From assembly GCF_002197815.1 (NCBI RefSeq), contig NZ_NIUB01000019.1, positions 1-64,000 of the forward strand: a stretch of DNA of 64,000 bases, in the 5' to 3' direction. This stretch comes from Pseudomonas oleovorans subsp. oleovorans. GTDB taxonomy: Bacteria; Pseudomonadota; Gammaproteobacteria; Pseudomonadales; Pseudomonadaceae. The notes beneath the pieces were generated by a model. That model was not told the origin of the DNA. It saw only the letters and a program-made list of their open reading frames with translations, and made no database searches. Below, piece after piece: positions 22,182-30,279 of the stretch; the first letter of the stretch is position 1; every line of letters begins with the position of its first letter. The translations under genes and the position numbers were made by a program.

Positions 22182-25100
22182 GCCCCTTCTTTGACTGCAA
22201 AACGTGCGTCGAGCCGGCTGTAACCCAGGCCAACGCCCTTGTGTACCCGTAACTGCACCGGAATACGTTCCTTCATTGCCTCGACATGGCTGATCACGCC
22301 GATGGTCTTGCCGCTGGCGTTGAGGTTATCCAGCGCGTCCAGCGCCACCTCCAGCGTCTCGCCATCGAGGGTGCCGAAGCCTTCGTCGAGAAACAGCGAG
22401 TCGATGCTGGTCTTGTGGCTGACCAGATCCGACAGCGCCAGGGCCAACGCCAGGCTGACCAGGAAACTCTCGCCACCGGACAGCGTGCGGCAGTCGCGTG
22501 CCACATCAGCCTGCCAGGTGTCGCAGACCTCCAGCTCGAGTTCGCCGCTACCCTTGCGCGCCAACTGGTAACGCCCGTGCAGACGCGTCAGTTGGCGATT
22601 GGCCAGGTGGATCAGATGATCGAGGGTCAGGCCCTGGGCGAACTTGCGGAACTTGGCGCCGTCGGCCGAGCCGATCAGGCCGTTGAGCTGTTGCCACAGG
22701 CGCTGCTCACTCTCCTGTGCACTAATTTCGGCGAACAGCGACTGCTGGCTGCTGCGCCGCGTCTCGTCGGCCTGCAACTGCGCACGCAGCTCGCCCTGGC
22801 GCTGGCTCAGGGCACGCAATTCGCTCTGCAGTATCTGTAACTGCTCATCCAGTTCACCAAGCGCCAGCTCGGTCTGCTGCGTGGCGCTGAGTTGCTGCAG
22901 CTGCGCGTCGGCGGCAGCCAACAGCGTCGAAGCCTCGGTCAAGGCGCGCTCCACACGTGCCTGCAAAGCCGCCAGACGCTCTCGCTCGCCCTCTTCCAGC
23001 AGCGCAGCGAGAAACGCCGCAAGATCGCTGAAAGGACTGCCCGTCAGAGCCGTCAGCCAGTGCTGCTCGGCCTCGCTCGAGCGTTGCTGCAGCTGCAGCA
23101 ACAAGGTCTGCTGACTCTGCTCGCGGCCGCGCAACGCATCGCTTTCGCGCTGGGCACTGGCCAGGCTGTTGGCGGCCTCATTCAACGCCAGTTGCGGCTG
23201 TGCCGATGGCTCGGGTTCAGCCAGCGTCAGCGCACCTTCGTCCTGCCAGCGCTGTTGCCAGTGCCCGGCCTGTGTCTCGGCGTCGGCGAGCAGGCGCTGC
23301 GCCTCGCGCTGCTGCTCCTGCAGTTGCTGATCCTGCGCCTGGGCCTGCTGCCAGTCGCGCCAGGCCTGCTCCTGCTCGTCCAGCCAGAGGCCAGCGTCCG
23401 ACGGCAACTCAACAGCAAAGCCCTCGAGACTGCTCAGCAGCATTTGCTCGTGGCGCCGAAGCGCCTGCTGCAAACGCTGCAGGTCCTGGCCCTGCTCGGC
23501 TTGTCGCGCCTGCAGGTTCTCCTCATCACGCGCCAGTAGCGCCAGGCGCTGCTGCGCATCAGCCAACGCCCGCTCGGCCACTTCACGTGCACCACGCGCC
23601 TGTGCCAGTTGCGCCTGCCCGGTCTCGACCAAGGCGAGTCGTGACTGCAGATGCGTCAGACTCTGCTCATGCTGGCGCTGCAATTCGCGCAAAGCGGTGC
23701 CGTCAGAAATCTGCAAGGCCTGCTCGGTCAGTTGCTGCTGCCACTGCGCATCCTGCTGAGCGGCCTGCTGGCTCGCCTGCTCCAGCTGCTGCTGAACCTG
23801 AGCGATCTGCGTGACCAGCCGAGTCAGCTCGTCACGCAGGGTGCCGCCTTGGCTTTCCAGCTGCGCCAGTTCGTTGCGGCACTGTTCCAGCGCCTGGCGC
23901 GTGGCGGAGACGTTGAGCGCCTGGTACTGACTGACCGCCGGATGCTCGTGCGAACCACACAACGGGCAGGCTTCGCCGGGCTGCAGCTGGGCGCGGTAGG
24001 CTTCCAGATCCTGAATGCGCTGCTCCTGTTCAAGCAGCTTTTCCTTGTCGGCCTGCTGTTGCTTGAGCGCCTTGTAACGCTCGCGCAGGCCGGTGATTTC
24101 ATCGTTCTTGCGGGTGTGCTGTTGCTGCAACTGAGCCAGACGCGGGGTCAACTCGGCGACCTGTGCAGCCGTTTGCTCACGGCTCTGCGCCAACTGTTCC
24201 AGACGATCCAATACGCGCCCTTGCACTTGCAGTTGCTGCCAACGCTGGCGCAGTCCGGCCTCGTCGCCCTCGCCCAGCAGGGCCTGCAGCTCGCTCTGCT
24301 GCCTGGCCTCGCTGGCGCGCGCATCCTCCAGCCGCTTCAGCGCGTCGGCCTGCTGCACACCGAGCTGATCACGCTGCTGCTGCAAGGCGGCGAGCTGCTC
24401 ACCCTCCTGCGCCATGCGTGCGTGCAGTGCCTGTTGCTCCTTGAGCAGTTGCCCGCGCTGATCGAACTGCACACGCCAACTACCCAGAAGCTCGCCCAGG
24501 CGTTCCCGTTGCGGCGCAGTACTCATGCGTGCGTGCAGCGTTTCACGCTGCCCGGCCAGACGCTGCAGCTCCTCGTGACGCAGGCTCACGCTTTGCTGGG
24601 CATAGCGGCTGGCCAGCCAGAGTTGCTGGTGCTCGCGCTCAGCGCTGTGGCGTTGCTGCTGATGCAGGTCATCCAGCACCTGCTGTGCCTGCTGCCTGTC
24701 CTGCTGCGCCTGCTGCCAGGCCAGATACAGCGGCTGCAATCGAGCTGCCGGCTCACTGGCGGCCAGGCGCTGCAGTTCACCGGCTGCCTCGTTACGAGCC
24801 TGCTGGGCCTGCTGCAGTCCGAGTCGCGCCTGCTCCCGTTGCTGCTCGGCCTGCTGCAGTGCCTCACGCCAACGGCGCTGGGCCTGCAGAGCCTGCTGCC
24901 GGGCCAGCAGCGGCGACTCCTCCAAGCTCAGACGCTGCTGCTCGGCCTGCAGCTCGGCGCGCTGCGCTTCGTCGAGCAACTCCATGCCCTGAGCGCGGCT
25001 TTTCAGCAGATTGAGTGCCTGTTCGGCAGCCTTGGTGCGCTCGTAGACCTGCTGCGAGATCTGCCCATACACCTCAGTGCCGGTCAGTTCCTCCAGCAGC

Positions 25101-25612
25101 TCCGCGCGCTGGTTGGCATTGGCTTCGAGAAACGCCGCAAAGCCGCCCTGGGCCAGCAGCATGGACTTGGTGAAGCGCTCGAAATCGAGGCCGGTCAGCT
25201 CGGCGGTGAGACTTTCCTTCTCGCGAATCTTGTCGGTGAGGATTTCACCATCGGCGATACGTGCCAGCTCGACCTTGGGCGCCTGCAACGCACCGTCGAC
25301 CTTGTCGCGCGCGCGGCGCTGGCTCCAGAAGGCGCGGTAGCCCTGCCCCTTGACCTCGAACTCGACCTCGGCCAGGCAGTCGGCGGTATGCCGCGTCATC
25401 AGCTCGTTGCCACTGGCCGACAGCGTGCTCATGCGCGGCGTGCGGTGATACAGGGCTAGGCAAATGGCGTCGAGCAAGGTGGTCTTGCCCGCACCGGTCG
25501 GCCCGGTAATGGCGAACAGGCCGCTACCGGCGAAAGGCTCGGCAGCGAAGTCGATCTTCCACTCGCCCTTGAGGGAATTGAGGTTCTTGAGGCGCAGGCT
25601 GATGATTTTCAT
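22178..25612 (-). CDS. sbcC: Exonuclease SbcCD subunit C
   Basis: SbcC is the Rad50-like SMC ATPase that works with the SbcD (Mre11) nuclease to cut DNA hairpins and protein-blocked ends. The 1144-residue protein has Walker A (GPTGAGKTTLLDAI, about residue 38), a very long Gln/Leu-rich coiled coil, the zinc hook CPLCGSHEHP (about residue 550), the ABC signature (TLSGGESFLVSLALAL) and Walker B (SLFLDEGFGTLD, about residue 1070). It is intact. Unusually, no sbcD gene is upstream; instead an IS630 element and a defence island begin about 170 bp away. Confidence 0.96.
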   Translation of the reverse strand: MKIISLRLKNLNSLKGEWKIDFAAEPFAGSGLFAITGPTGAGKTTLLDAICLALYHRTPRMSTLSASGNELMTRHTADCLAEVEFEVKGQGYRAFWSQRRARDKVDGALQAPKVELARIADGEILTDKIREKESLTAELTGLDFERFTKSMLLAQGGFAAFLEANANQRAELLEELTGTEVYGQISQQVYERTKAAEQALNLLKSRAQGMELLDEAQRAELQAEQQRLSLEESPLLARQQALQAQRRWREALQQAEQQREQARLGLQQAQQARNEAAGELQRLAASEPAARLQPLYLAWQQAQQDRQQAQQVLDDLHQQQRHSAEREHQQLWLASRYAQQSVSLRHEELQRLAGQRETLHARMSTAPQRERLGELLGSWRVQFDQRGQLLKEQQALHARMAQEGEQLAALQQQRDQLGVQQADALKRLEDARASEARQQSELQALLGEGDEAGLRQRWQQLQVQGRVLDRLEQLAQSREQTAAQVAELTPRLAQLQQQHTRKNDEITGLRERYKALKQQQADKEKLLEQEQRIQDLEAYRAQLQPGEACPLCGSHEHPAVSQYQALNVSATRQALEQCRNELAQLESQGGTLRDELTRLVTQIAQVQQQLEQASQQAAQQDAQWQQQLTEQALQISDGTALRELQRQHEQSLTHLQSRLALVETGQAQLAQARGAREVAERALADAQQRLALLARDEENLQARQAEQGQDLQRLQQALRRHEQMLLSSLEGFAVELPSDAGLWLDEQEQAWRDWQQAQAQDQQLQEQQREAQRLLADAETQAGHWQQRWQDEGALTLAEPEPSAQPQLALNEAANSLASAQRESDALRGREQSQQTLLLQLQQRSSEAEQHWLTALTGSPFSDLAAFLAALLEEGERERLAALQARVERALTEASTLLAAADAQLQQLSATQQTELALGELDEQLQILQSELRALSQRQGELRAQLQADETRRSSQQSLFAEISAQESEQRLWQQLNGLIGSADGAKFRKFAQGLTLDHLIHLANRQLTRLHGRYQLARKGSGELELEVCDTWQADVARDCRTLSGGESFLVSLALALALSDLVSHKTSIDSLFLDEGFGTLDGETLEVALDALDNLNASGKTIGVISHVEAMKERIPVQLRVHKGVGLGYSRLDARFAVKEGA

Positions 25613-25633
25613 GCGGGAATGGCTAGCCGGGAA

Positions 25634-25710
25634 TCAGGCAGGCATTCTGGCATTGTTGGCCGCTGGCTGCAGCGGCTTGGCTGGTTCAGCCGCCTGCGCG
25701 GACTGCAGAA
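25634..25710 (-). pseudogene. Possible 3' stub of sbcD
   Basis: Upstream of sbcC a minus-strand frame ends with about 25 codons rich in Ala and Pro (LQSAQAAEPAKPLQPAANNA) and stops 21 nt before the sbcC ATG, where sbcD normally ends. This could be all that remains of sbcD. The composition is low in information, so the call rests mainly on position. Confidence 0.25.
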
Positions 25711-25783
25711 CGACCAAGGCGGTAGATTTCAAGAACAGCCTGAATATGTGAATGCAACCGCGCTGGCGACGGGATCGAAAAGC

Positions 25784-26894
25784 TATTAACCCGGCAATCA
25801 AATACCCCGAATCATGCTGCGTAGGCGATACGTGGATGCCGGAAATAAGAACGGATCTTTCAGGGTGTAATTGCAATCGTCTCATGACCGAGCGAACACG
25901 CCTTTCCAGTTCGTCCTGATTACACGCCGGCAAGCCCGTACGAACCTGATGTTTCAAATCACAATTCAGATACTCGGTCAGGGTTCAACTCCGGGGCATA
26001 GGCCGGCAAGAAGAACAGTTCGATTTGCTCTTTGCGGTCGCCGACCCAGGCACTCACCTTTTTGCTGTGGTGTACGCGCAGGTTGTCGAGAATCAGGAAC
26101 ACCTTGCGGCCCTGAGCATCGCGAATCAGGCGACTCAGGAAGCGAATCAGCGCTGGGGCTGTCAGCGTTTCCCGATACAGCATGAAGCGCAGTTTGCCCC
26201 GATTGGTCACGGTGGAAATCATGTTGGTGGAAAAACGACTGCCGCTGACCAGGCGCACCGGCCTTTCGCCAATAGGGGCGTAGCTGCGGCCAGCATGGCT
26301 GTCACTGCGCATACCGGTTTCGTCGCCCCACTGAATCTCACCATTCTCAGCCTTGGCCCGCTGTGCGATGCGTGGATATTCATTATCCAGCCAGTGCTGA
26401 ACCACTTCAGGTTTCTGCTGATAAGCCCGATGCAGCGGTCGCTGCGGGGTGTAGCCCCAACGCTTGAGGTATTCACCAACCGTTCGAACCGGCATGAGAA
26501 AACCACAGCGCTGGCGGATCAGTTCTCGCACCGCATCACGCGTCCAGAGCGCAAAGCCGAGCTTGAGTTGCTCGGGCATCTTATCGGTCATCAAGGTGCG
26601 AATCAGCACTTCCTGGCTGGAGCTCAAACTGCGGCGATCACCCTGGCGCACACCACGCTGGCCGCCGGCTATGGCAGCCTTTTCGCCTTTATGTTCTGCG
26701 ACCTGCGCCCAGTGAGCAATAGTGCGGGGGTGAACACCAACCGCTTCGCCAATAGCCTTGTAGGTGTAACCCTGCTCACGCATGCGTAGGGCCGTGGAGC
26801 GCTTTTCACGTTGTTCTTGGGGGCTGAGTTTGCGGGCATCTATTTTCATGGAGGTAGATTATGCAATATGCCCTATTTATTTGCCATATTAATA
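25784..26894 (-). mobile_element. IS630-family insertion sequence
   Basis: The element is bounded by imperfect inverted repeats of 21 bp: TATTAACCCGGCAATCAAATA at 25784-25804, and TATTAATATGGCAAATAAATA read on the minus strand from 26894 to 26874. TA dinucleotides lie at both outer ends, as expected for IS630/Tc1-type insertion with duplication of a TA target. Total length is about 1.1 kb and it holds one minus-strand transposase gene. It interrupts another minus-strand reading frame at 26895. Confidence 0.8.
25812..26849 (-). pseudogene. IS630-family transposase with two frameshifts
   Basis: The N-terminus is a helix-turn-helix (LRMREQGYTYKAIGEAVGVHPRTI). The DDE catalytic core follows, with the first Asp in IQWGDETGMRS and the second in VFLILDNLRVHHSK. 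The main frame runs LPAYAPELNPD and then shifts near 25976: one extra base turns the expected NPDEYLN into NPDRVSEL and a stop. The next frame carries EYLNCDLKHQ...VRSVMRRLQLHPER until a second shift near 25854 restores RSYFRHPRIAYAA and a stop at 25812. The first shift removes the third catalytic acid, so the enzyme is probably dead unless the indels are sequencing errors. Confidence 0.8.
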
Positions 26895-26990
26895 GAGCGC
26901 CGCGGACCACCAGATGCACTGAGCACGCTCACCGAGGAAGCCGACGAGGGGCCTCATTTGCAGCAGGGTGGATAGGTAGGATTCCTTCAT
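26895..26990 (-). pseudogene. 5' stub of a defence-island gene cut by IS630 (BrxE-like?)
   Basis: An ATG at 26990 opens exactly 32 codons up to the TA where IS630 is inserted. The product starts MKESYLSTLLQMRPLVGFLG and continues to a WWSAAL end. The pattern of LLxxRxLVGFLGE followed by a WW motif resembles the N-terminus of proteins annotated as BREX-6 BrxE, but this is recall of a family pattern and not a search result. The stub is 62 bp downstream of the WYL regulator stop on the same strand, so the two probably formed an operon. Sequence beyond the IS (25783 leftwards) gives at most a short degraded continuation. Confidence 0.45.
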
Positions 26991-27052
26991 TTCATTTCTC
27001 TTTGTTCGTTGGTTTTTCCAACACGACCCGCGTAGGCTGATGCATCTGTTGA

Positions 27053-27967
27053 TCAGTCATTAGCAGCTCCCGCGCCAGAGCTACCTGGTGCCGCATATCC
27101 CGGGGCCAGCACAGCATTGCGCACGCCGTAGATGGCAAGGTGGTCTCTCAGCCAAAGCCGGTACTCATGCCCGCGGAGGCTGTGGTCAGGAGAGCAGTCG
27201 ACACTCCATTTGCGCAGGATGTATCCAGCCGTGGCAGCGCGCAGCTTCATCCGCAGCACGCCGTCGCGCATGCCGTAATCCATTTCGGTGATCTCCGGCC
27301 GGGGCTGATCCGGGTGCGGCACCAACTCCAGTTCGACGATCCGCGTCCACTGGATGTCTTGATCGCTCATCTCATGGGCTGCAACTGGCCGCCCCTTGAG
27401 CACGACAGGGTTCTTGATCCGGGTGATGACGAAATCCCGGAACTCCTGGGACTTCCGGTCGAAGGCGCGGACATGCCAGCGCAGGCCGTTGTCGATCAAT
27501 GCGAAGGGAACAATCTCTCGTTCGGACTTGCCACTTGAGATCGAGTAATAGTCGATAGCAAGTGCGCATTCCTGGTGAATCGCTCGAGTCACACTTGCCA
27601 ACACATCCAGATCTGGGTGCGTAAGCCGCGACGGACTCTCGCTGGCCACCCACACCTTGAGTCGCATCGGCTCGCCGTCTCCAAAGCCTTGCGTTAGCCA
27701 CGACATCACCCGTTCCGGGGGATAGTCGAACACGGGCCGGAAGTCCGACCCCAGGACGTAGGCCTTGCCTTTCGGGTCATATTCGATGTTGCCCGGAGAC
27801 AACTCCTTATAAAGCGCTAAATCCCGAGTTGCCGCTGCGGACTGGATGCCAAACCGCGCAACCAAGTCCTGCCGGCGGATCTCCCCCACGAAGCGCACAC
27901 GCAGCTCAATGAAGGCGAGCCGGTCGCGCTGAGACTGGGTCAGTTCTGCAAGTTGGTCTTTGGGCAT
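27053..27967 (-). CDS. WYL-domain transcriptional regulator (BrxR/CapW-like)
   Basis: A 304-residue regulator. The N-terminal winged helix (about residues 10-75) contains FVGEIRRQDLVARFGIQSAAATRDLALYKE, typical of the BrxR/CapW group that controls phage-defence islands. A WYL-type ligand-binding domain (about 125-205) has IDYYSISSGKSEREIVPFAL, then LRWHVRAFD and FVITRIK; the eponymous WYL triad reads WHV here. A C-terminal WCX-like part follows. Known relatives repress defence operons and respond to nucleic-acid signals. It is divergent from jetABCD and its 157-bp intergenic region holds an inverted repeat, so control of the Wadjet operon and of itself is inferred. Confidence 0.88.
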   Translation of the reverse strand: MPKDQLAELTQSQRDRLAFIELRVRFVGEIRRQDLVARFGIQSAAATRDLALYKELSPGNIEYDPKGKAYVLGSDFRPVFDYPPERVMSWLTQGFGDGEPMRLKVWVASESPSRLTHPDLDVLASVTRAIHQECALAIDYYSISSGKSEREIVPFALIDNGLRWHVRAFDRKSQEFRDFVITRIKNPVVLKGRPVAAHEMSDQDIQWTRIVELELVPHPDQPRPEITEMDYGMRDGVLRMKLRAATAGYILRKWSVDCSPDHSLRGHEYRLWLRDHLAIYGVRNAVLAPGYAAPGSSGAGAAND

Positions 27968-28044
27968 TCCTGAGTGCTCTATCGGGTTAACGAATGCTTG
28001 TGCGGATTATTGCGCGAAGTATATAAGCTGCTCTAGAATGCGGC

Positions 28045-28079
28045 AATGCAATGTTTTTGATTCTTGCATGCGTTGCATT
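28045..28079. promoter_or_regulatory. Inverted repeat between the WYL regulator and jetA (candidate operator)
   Basis: AATGCAATG (28045-28053) and CGTTGCATT (28071-28079) are inverted with one mismatch and a 17-nt spacer. They sit in the AT-richer divergent promoter region, about 50 nt upstream of the jetA start. BrxR/CapW proteins are known to bind inverted repeats next to their own genes, so this is a candidate site; binding is not shown. Confidence 0.4.
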
Positions 28080-28124
28080 TTGATTACTACATGACGGGCG
28101 ATGCCCGCACTTTGGAGCATGGGA

Positions 28125-29585
28125 GTGAAAGCAGACAAAGCCATCGCGACCTACCGACGCATGCGGGCGCAGCCGCTGTGGCGTCTGCTTGCCTCGACTA
28201 CCGGGCCTACCGTCATTGGCCTGCTTCAATCTCATCTGTATGAGGGCGAGCGAAGCCTCCCTGCCTCCATTTTTCACGAACGCATCGCAAGGGATCTGGA
28301 AGAGCTGCGCGCCCAAGGCGAAGACTTTCCCCAAACGGCACAGGCGTATGTCGCCAGCTGGCTCGCCGATGGGTTCCTCGAGCGACGCTTCCCGGCTGGC
28401 GCTTCCGAAGAGGAATATGAACTCACCACGGCGGCCGTCGAAGCCATCCGGTTTGTCTCTGGCCTGGCACAGCCGCATTCCGCCGCCACCGAAAGCCGCC
28501 TGACGCTCGTCATCGAGGCCTTGACCAGACTTGCCGAGGACACCGACACCGACAAGTTCCGCCGCATCGACCGGCTCATGGCCGAGCAAGCCCGCATCGA
28601 CAAGGAGATTGACGCCATCCAGAAGGGGCAGATGCGCGTGCTGCCCCATACGACGGCGCTCGAGCGCACGCGGGAGATCATCACGCTGGCTGACGATCTG
28701 GCCGGTGATTTCCGCCGCGTTCGAGATCAGTTCGACCAGCTTAATCGCGATCTTCGTGAACGCATCATGGACAACGATGGCAATCGTGGGGATGTGCTGG
28801 ATTCGCTGTTCGCCGGAATCGACCTGATTTCAGAGAGTGACGCCGGAAGAACTTTCTCCGCTTTCTGGCGATTGCTTACGGACCCAGAGCAAGCGGCCAC
28901 GCTTGATCAGGCGCTTGATAGCGTTATGTCGCGGGAGTTCGTGGGGCAGCTCGAAGCCAAGGAGCGACGATTCCTTCTGCGGCTGACGCGCACCCTTCTT
29001 GAGCAGGGCGGCATGGTTCACGAGGTGCTCCAGACCTTCGCGCGCAGCCTGAAGCACTTCGTCCAGAGTCGTGAATACCTCGAGCAACGCCGACTCAATC
29101 ACCTGCTGAAAGACGCCCAGCGCGCAGCACTGGCCCTGAAGAACGAGGTCAGGGCCACAGAAACCCTCCAGTACACGCTTGAGCTAACGAGCAGTCGTTT
29201 GCGCTCATTGTCTCAATGGGTGCTGCACGACCCATCCCTACAAGCATTGCCCGGGCAGATGGCAGAAGGGGATGCGCCGCCAATCGACCTTGAGTCTGTG
29301 AGCGAACTGGTCGCACAGTCCGAGATCGACTTCCGAACACTGAAGGCCAACGTGCTGGCTGTCCTGGAGCAACGCTCCCAGGCATCCATTGCCGACGTGC
29401 TGGAGCAGTTCCCCGCTGCACAGGGGCTGGGCAGCGTCGTCGGCCTGCTGGCGTTGGGCAGTCGGCATGGGTTCAAAGCCGACCACAGTGAAACCGTAGG
29501 CTGGGTTGGAGGCGACGAGCAGCGTCGTAGCGCCCGAATTCCAAAGATCTTCTTTTTGAGGGAGCGGGCCAATGAACTGGTCTGA
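28125..29585 (+). CDS. jetA: Wadjet anti-plasmid protein JetA (DUF3375)
   Basis: JetA is the kleisin-like subunit of the Wadjet SMC complex, which recognises and eliminates small circular DNA. The 486-residue product begins KADKAIATYRRMRAQPLWRLLA, has a winged-helix-like N-terminal part (HERIARDLEELRAQG...WLADGFLERRF), a central helical region with VLPHTTALERTREIITLADDLAGDF, and a C-terminal segment ending KIFFLRERANELV. The GTG at 28125 is preferred because GGAG lies 7 nt upstream; ATGs at 28101 and 28119 are in frame but lack properly spaced sites. It overlaps jetB by 14 nt. Base composition looks less GC-rich than the flanking core genes. Confidence 0.93.
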   Translation: MKADKAIATYRRMRAQPLWRLLASTTGPTVIGLLQSHLYEGERSLPASIFHERIARDLEELRAQGEDFPQTAQAYVASWLADGFLERRFPAGASEEEYELTTAAVEAIRFVSGLAQPHSAATESRLTLVIEALTRLAEDTDTDKFRRIDRLMAEQARIDKEIDAIQKGQMRVLPHTTALERTREIITLADDLAGDFRRVRDQFDQLNRDLRERIMDNDGNRGDVLDSLFAGIDLISESDAGRTFSAFWRLLTDPEQAATLDQALDSVMSREFVGQLEAKERRFLLRLTRTLLEQGGMVHEVLQTFARSLKHFVQSREYLEQRRLNHLLKDAQRAALALKNEVRATETLQYTLELTSSRLRSLSQWVLHDPSLQALPGQMAEGDAPPIDLESVSELVAQSEIDFRTLKANVLAVLEQRSQASIADVLEQFPAAQGLGSVVGLLALGSRHGFKADHSETVGWVGGDEQRRSARIPKIFFLRERANELV

Positions 29586-30279
29586 GAACGACGAATCGGC
29601 AATACCAGCCGAAACACAAGCGCCAGATGCTGCTCAAGCACCTACCAACACCCTCTTCATGGGTGACAGCGGCGAGTTGCCACTGGATACCCGGCGCGCA
29701 TTAGTACAACTGTTGGCAGGGCCATCGCTCGACGGTCGTCGGCATCCAAAACTCTGGCCGATCTTGGCGCGAGACGAAGCGGTGATCCGTCGGCGTCTTG
29801 CCGAACTGTTTCTCGAACTGGTCATCGATCGGGATGTGCAAGTGGCCTTCACGCGTCAGGCAGATACCGGCGACCTTGAAGTGCCCCTGCTGCTGCGTCG
29901 CGCCCAACTGACGTTCATTGACTCCATTCTGTTGCTCCACCTTCGCCAGCGATTGACCCAGGCGGACTCGCAGGGGGATCGTGCCGTGGTGTCGACAGAC
30001 GAGATCACGGAGTTTCTCTCCCTCTATGAGCGCGCCGCCAACACCGACCGTGCAGGGTTCGTGAAACGGGTTCATGCCTCCATCGAGAAGATCAAGAAGC
30101 ACAGCATTCTTCAGAAAATTCGCTCGAGTGAGGATCGCTTCGAGATTTCGCCGACGCTGAAGCTCCTCTTCTCGGCAGAGGAAATACAAGCGCTGACGCA
30201 CCTGTATCAGCGAATGGCTGCCGCAGAAACGCCAGCGCAGCTGGTTCAGACTGAAGCTGATGAGGAGGCTGACCAATGA
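29572..30279 (+). CDS. jetB: Wadjet anti-plasmid protein JetB (DUF4194)
   Basis: JetB is the MukE/MksE-like KITE subunit that sits between JetA and JetC. The 235-residue protein has an acidic, flexible first 30 residues, then a double winged-helix-type body: RRALVQLLAGPSLDGRRHPKLW, RRRLAELFLELVIDRDVQVAF and ITEFLSLYERAANTDRAGFVKRV, ending with a strand-rich EDRFEISPTLKLLFSAEEI. GAGGGAGC lies just before the ATG. It overlaps jetA by 14 nt and jetC by 4 nt (ATGA), indicating coupled translation of complex subunits. Confidence 0.93.
   Translation: MNWSENDESAIPAETQAPDAAQAPTNTLFMGDSGELPLDTRRALVQLLAGPSLDGRRHPKLWPILARDEAVIRRRLAELFLELVIDRDVQVAFTRQADTGDLEVPLLLRRAQLTFIDSILLLHLRQRLTQADSQGDRAVVSTDEITEFLSLYERAANTDRAGFVKRVHASIEKIKKHSILQKIRSSEDRFEISPTLKLLFSAEEIQALTHLYQRMAAAETPAQLVQTEADEEADQ

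Noticed and set aside
23651..25459. A 602-codon plus-strand frame, Leu/Gln-rich, inside sbcC
   Set aside because: It is the reverse complement of the Gln/Leu coiled coil of SbcC and not an independent membrane protein.
25634..25957. A 107-codon minus-strand frame upstream of sbcC
   Set aside because: Its first half is the out-of-frame C-terminus of the IS630 transposase and its second half is the sequence before sbcC; it is not one gene.
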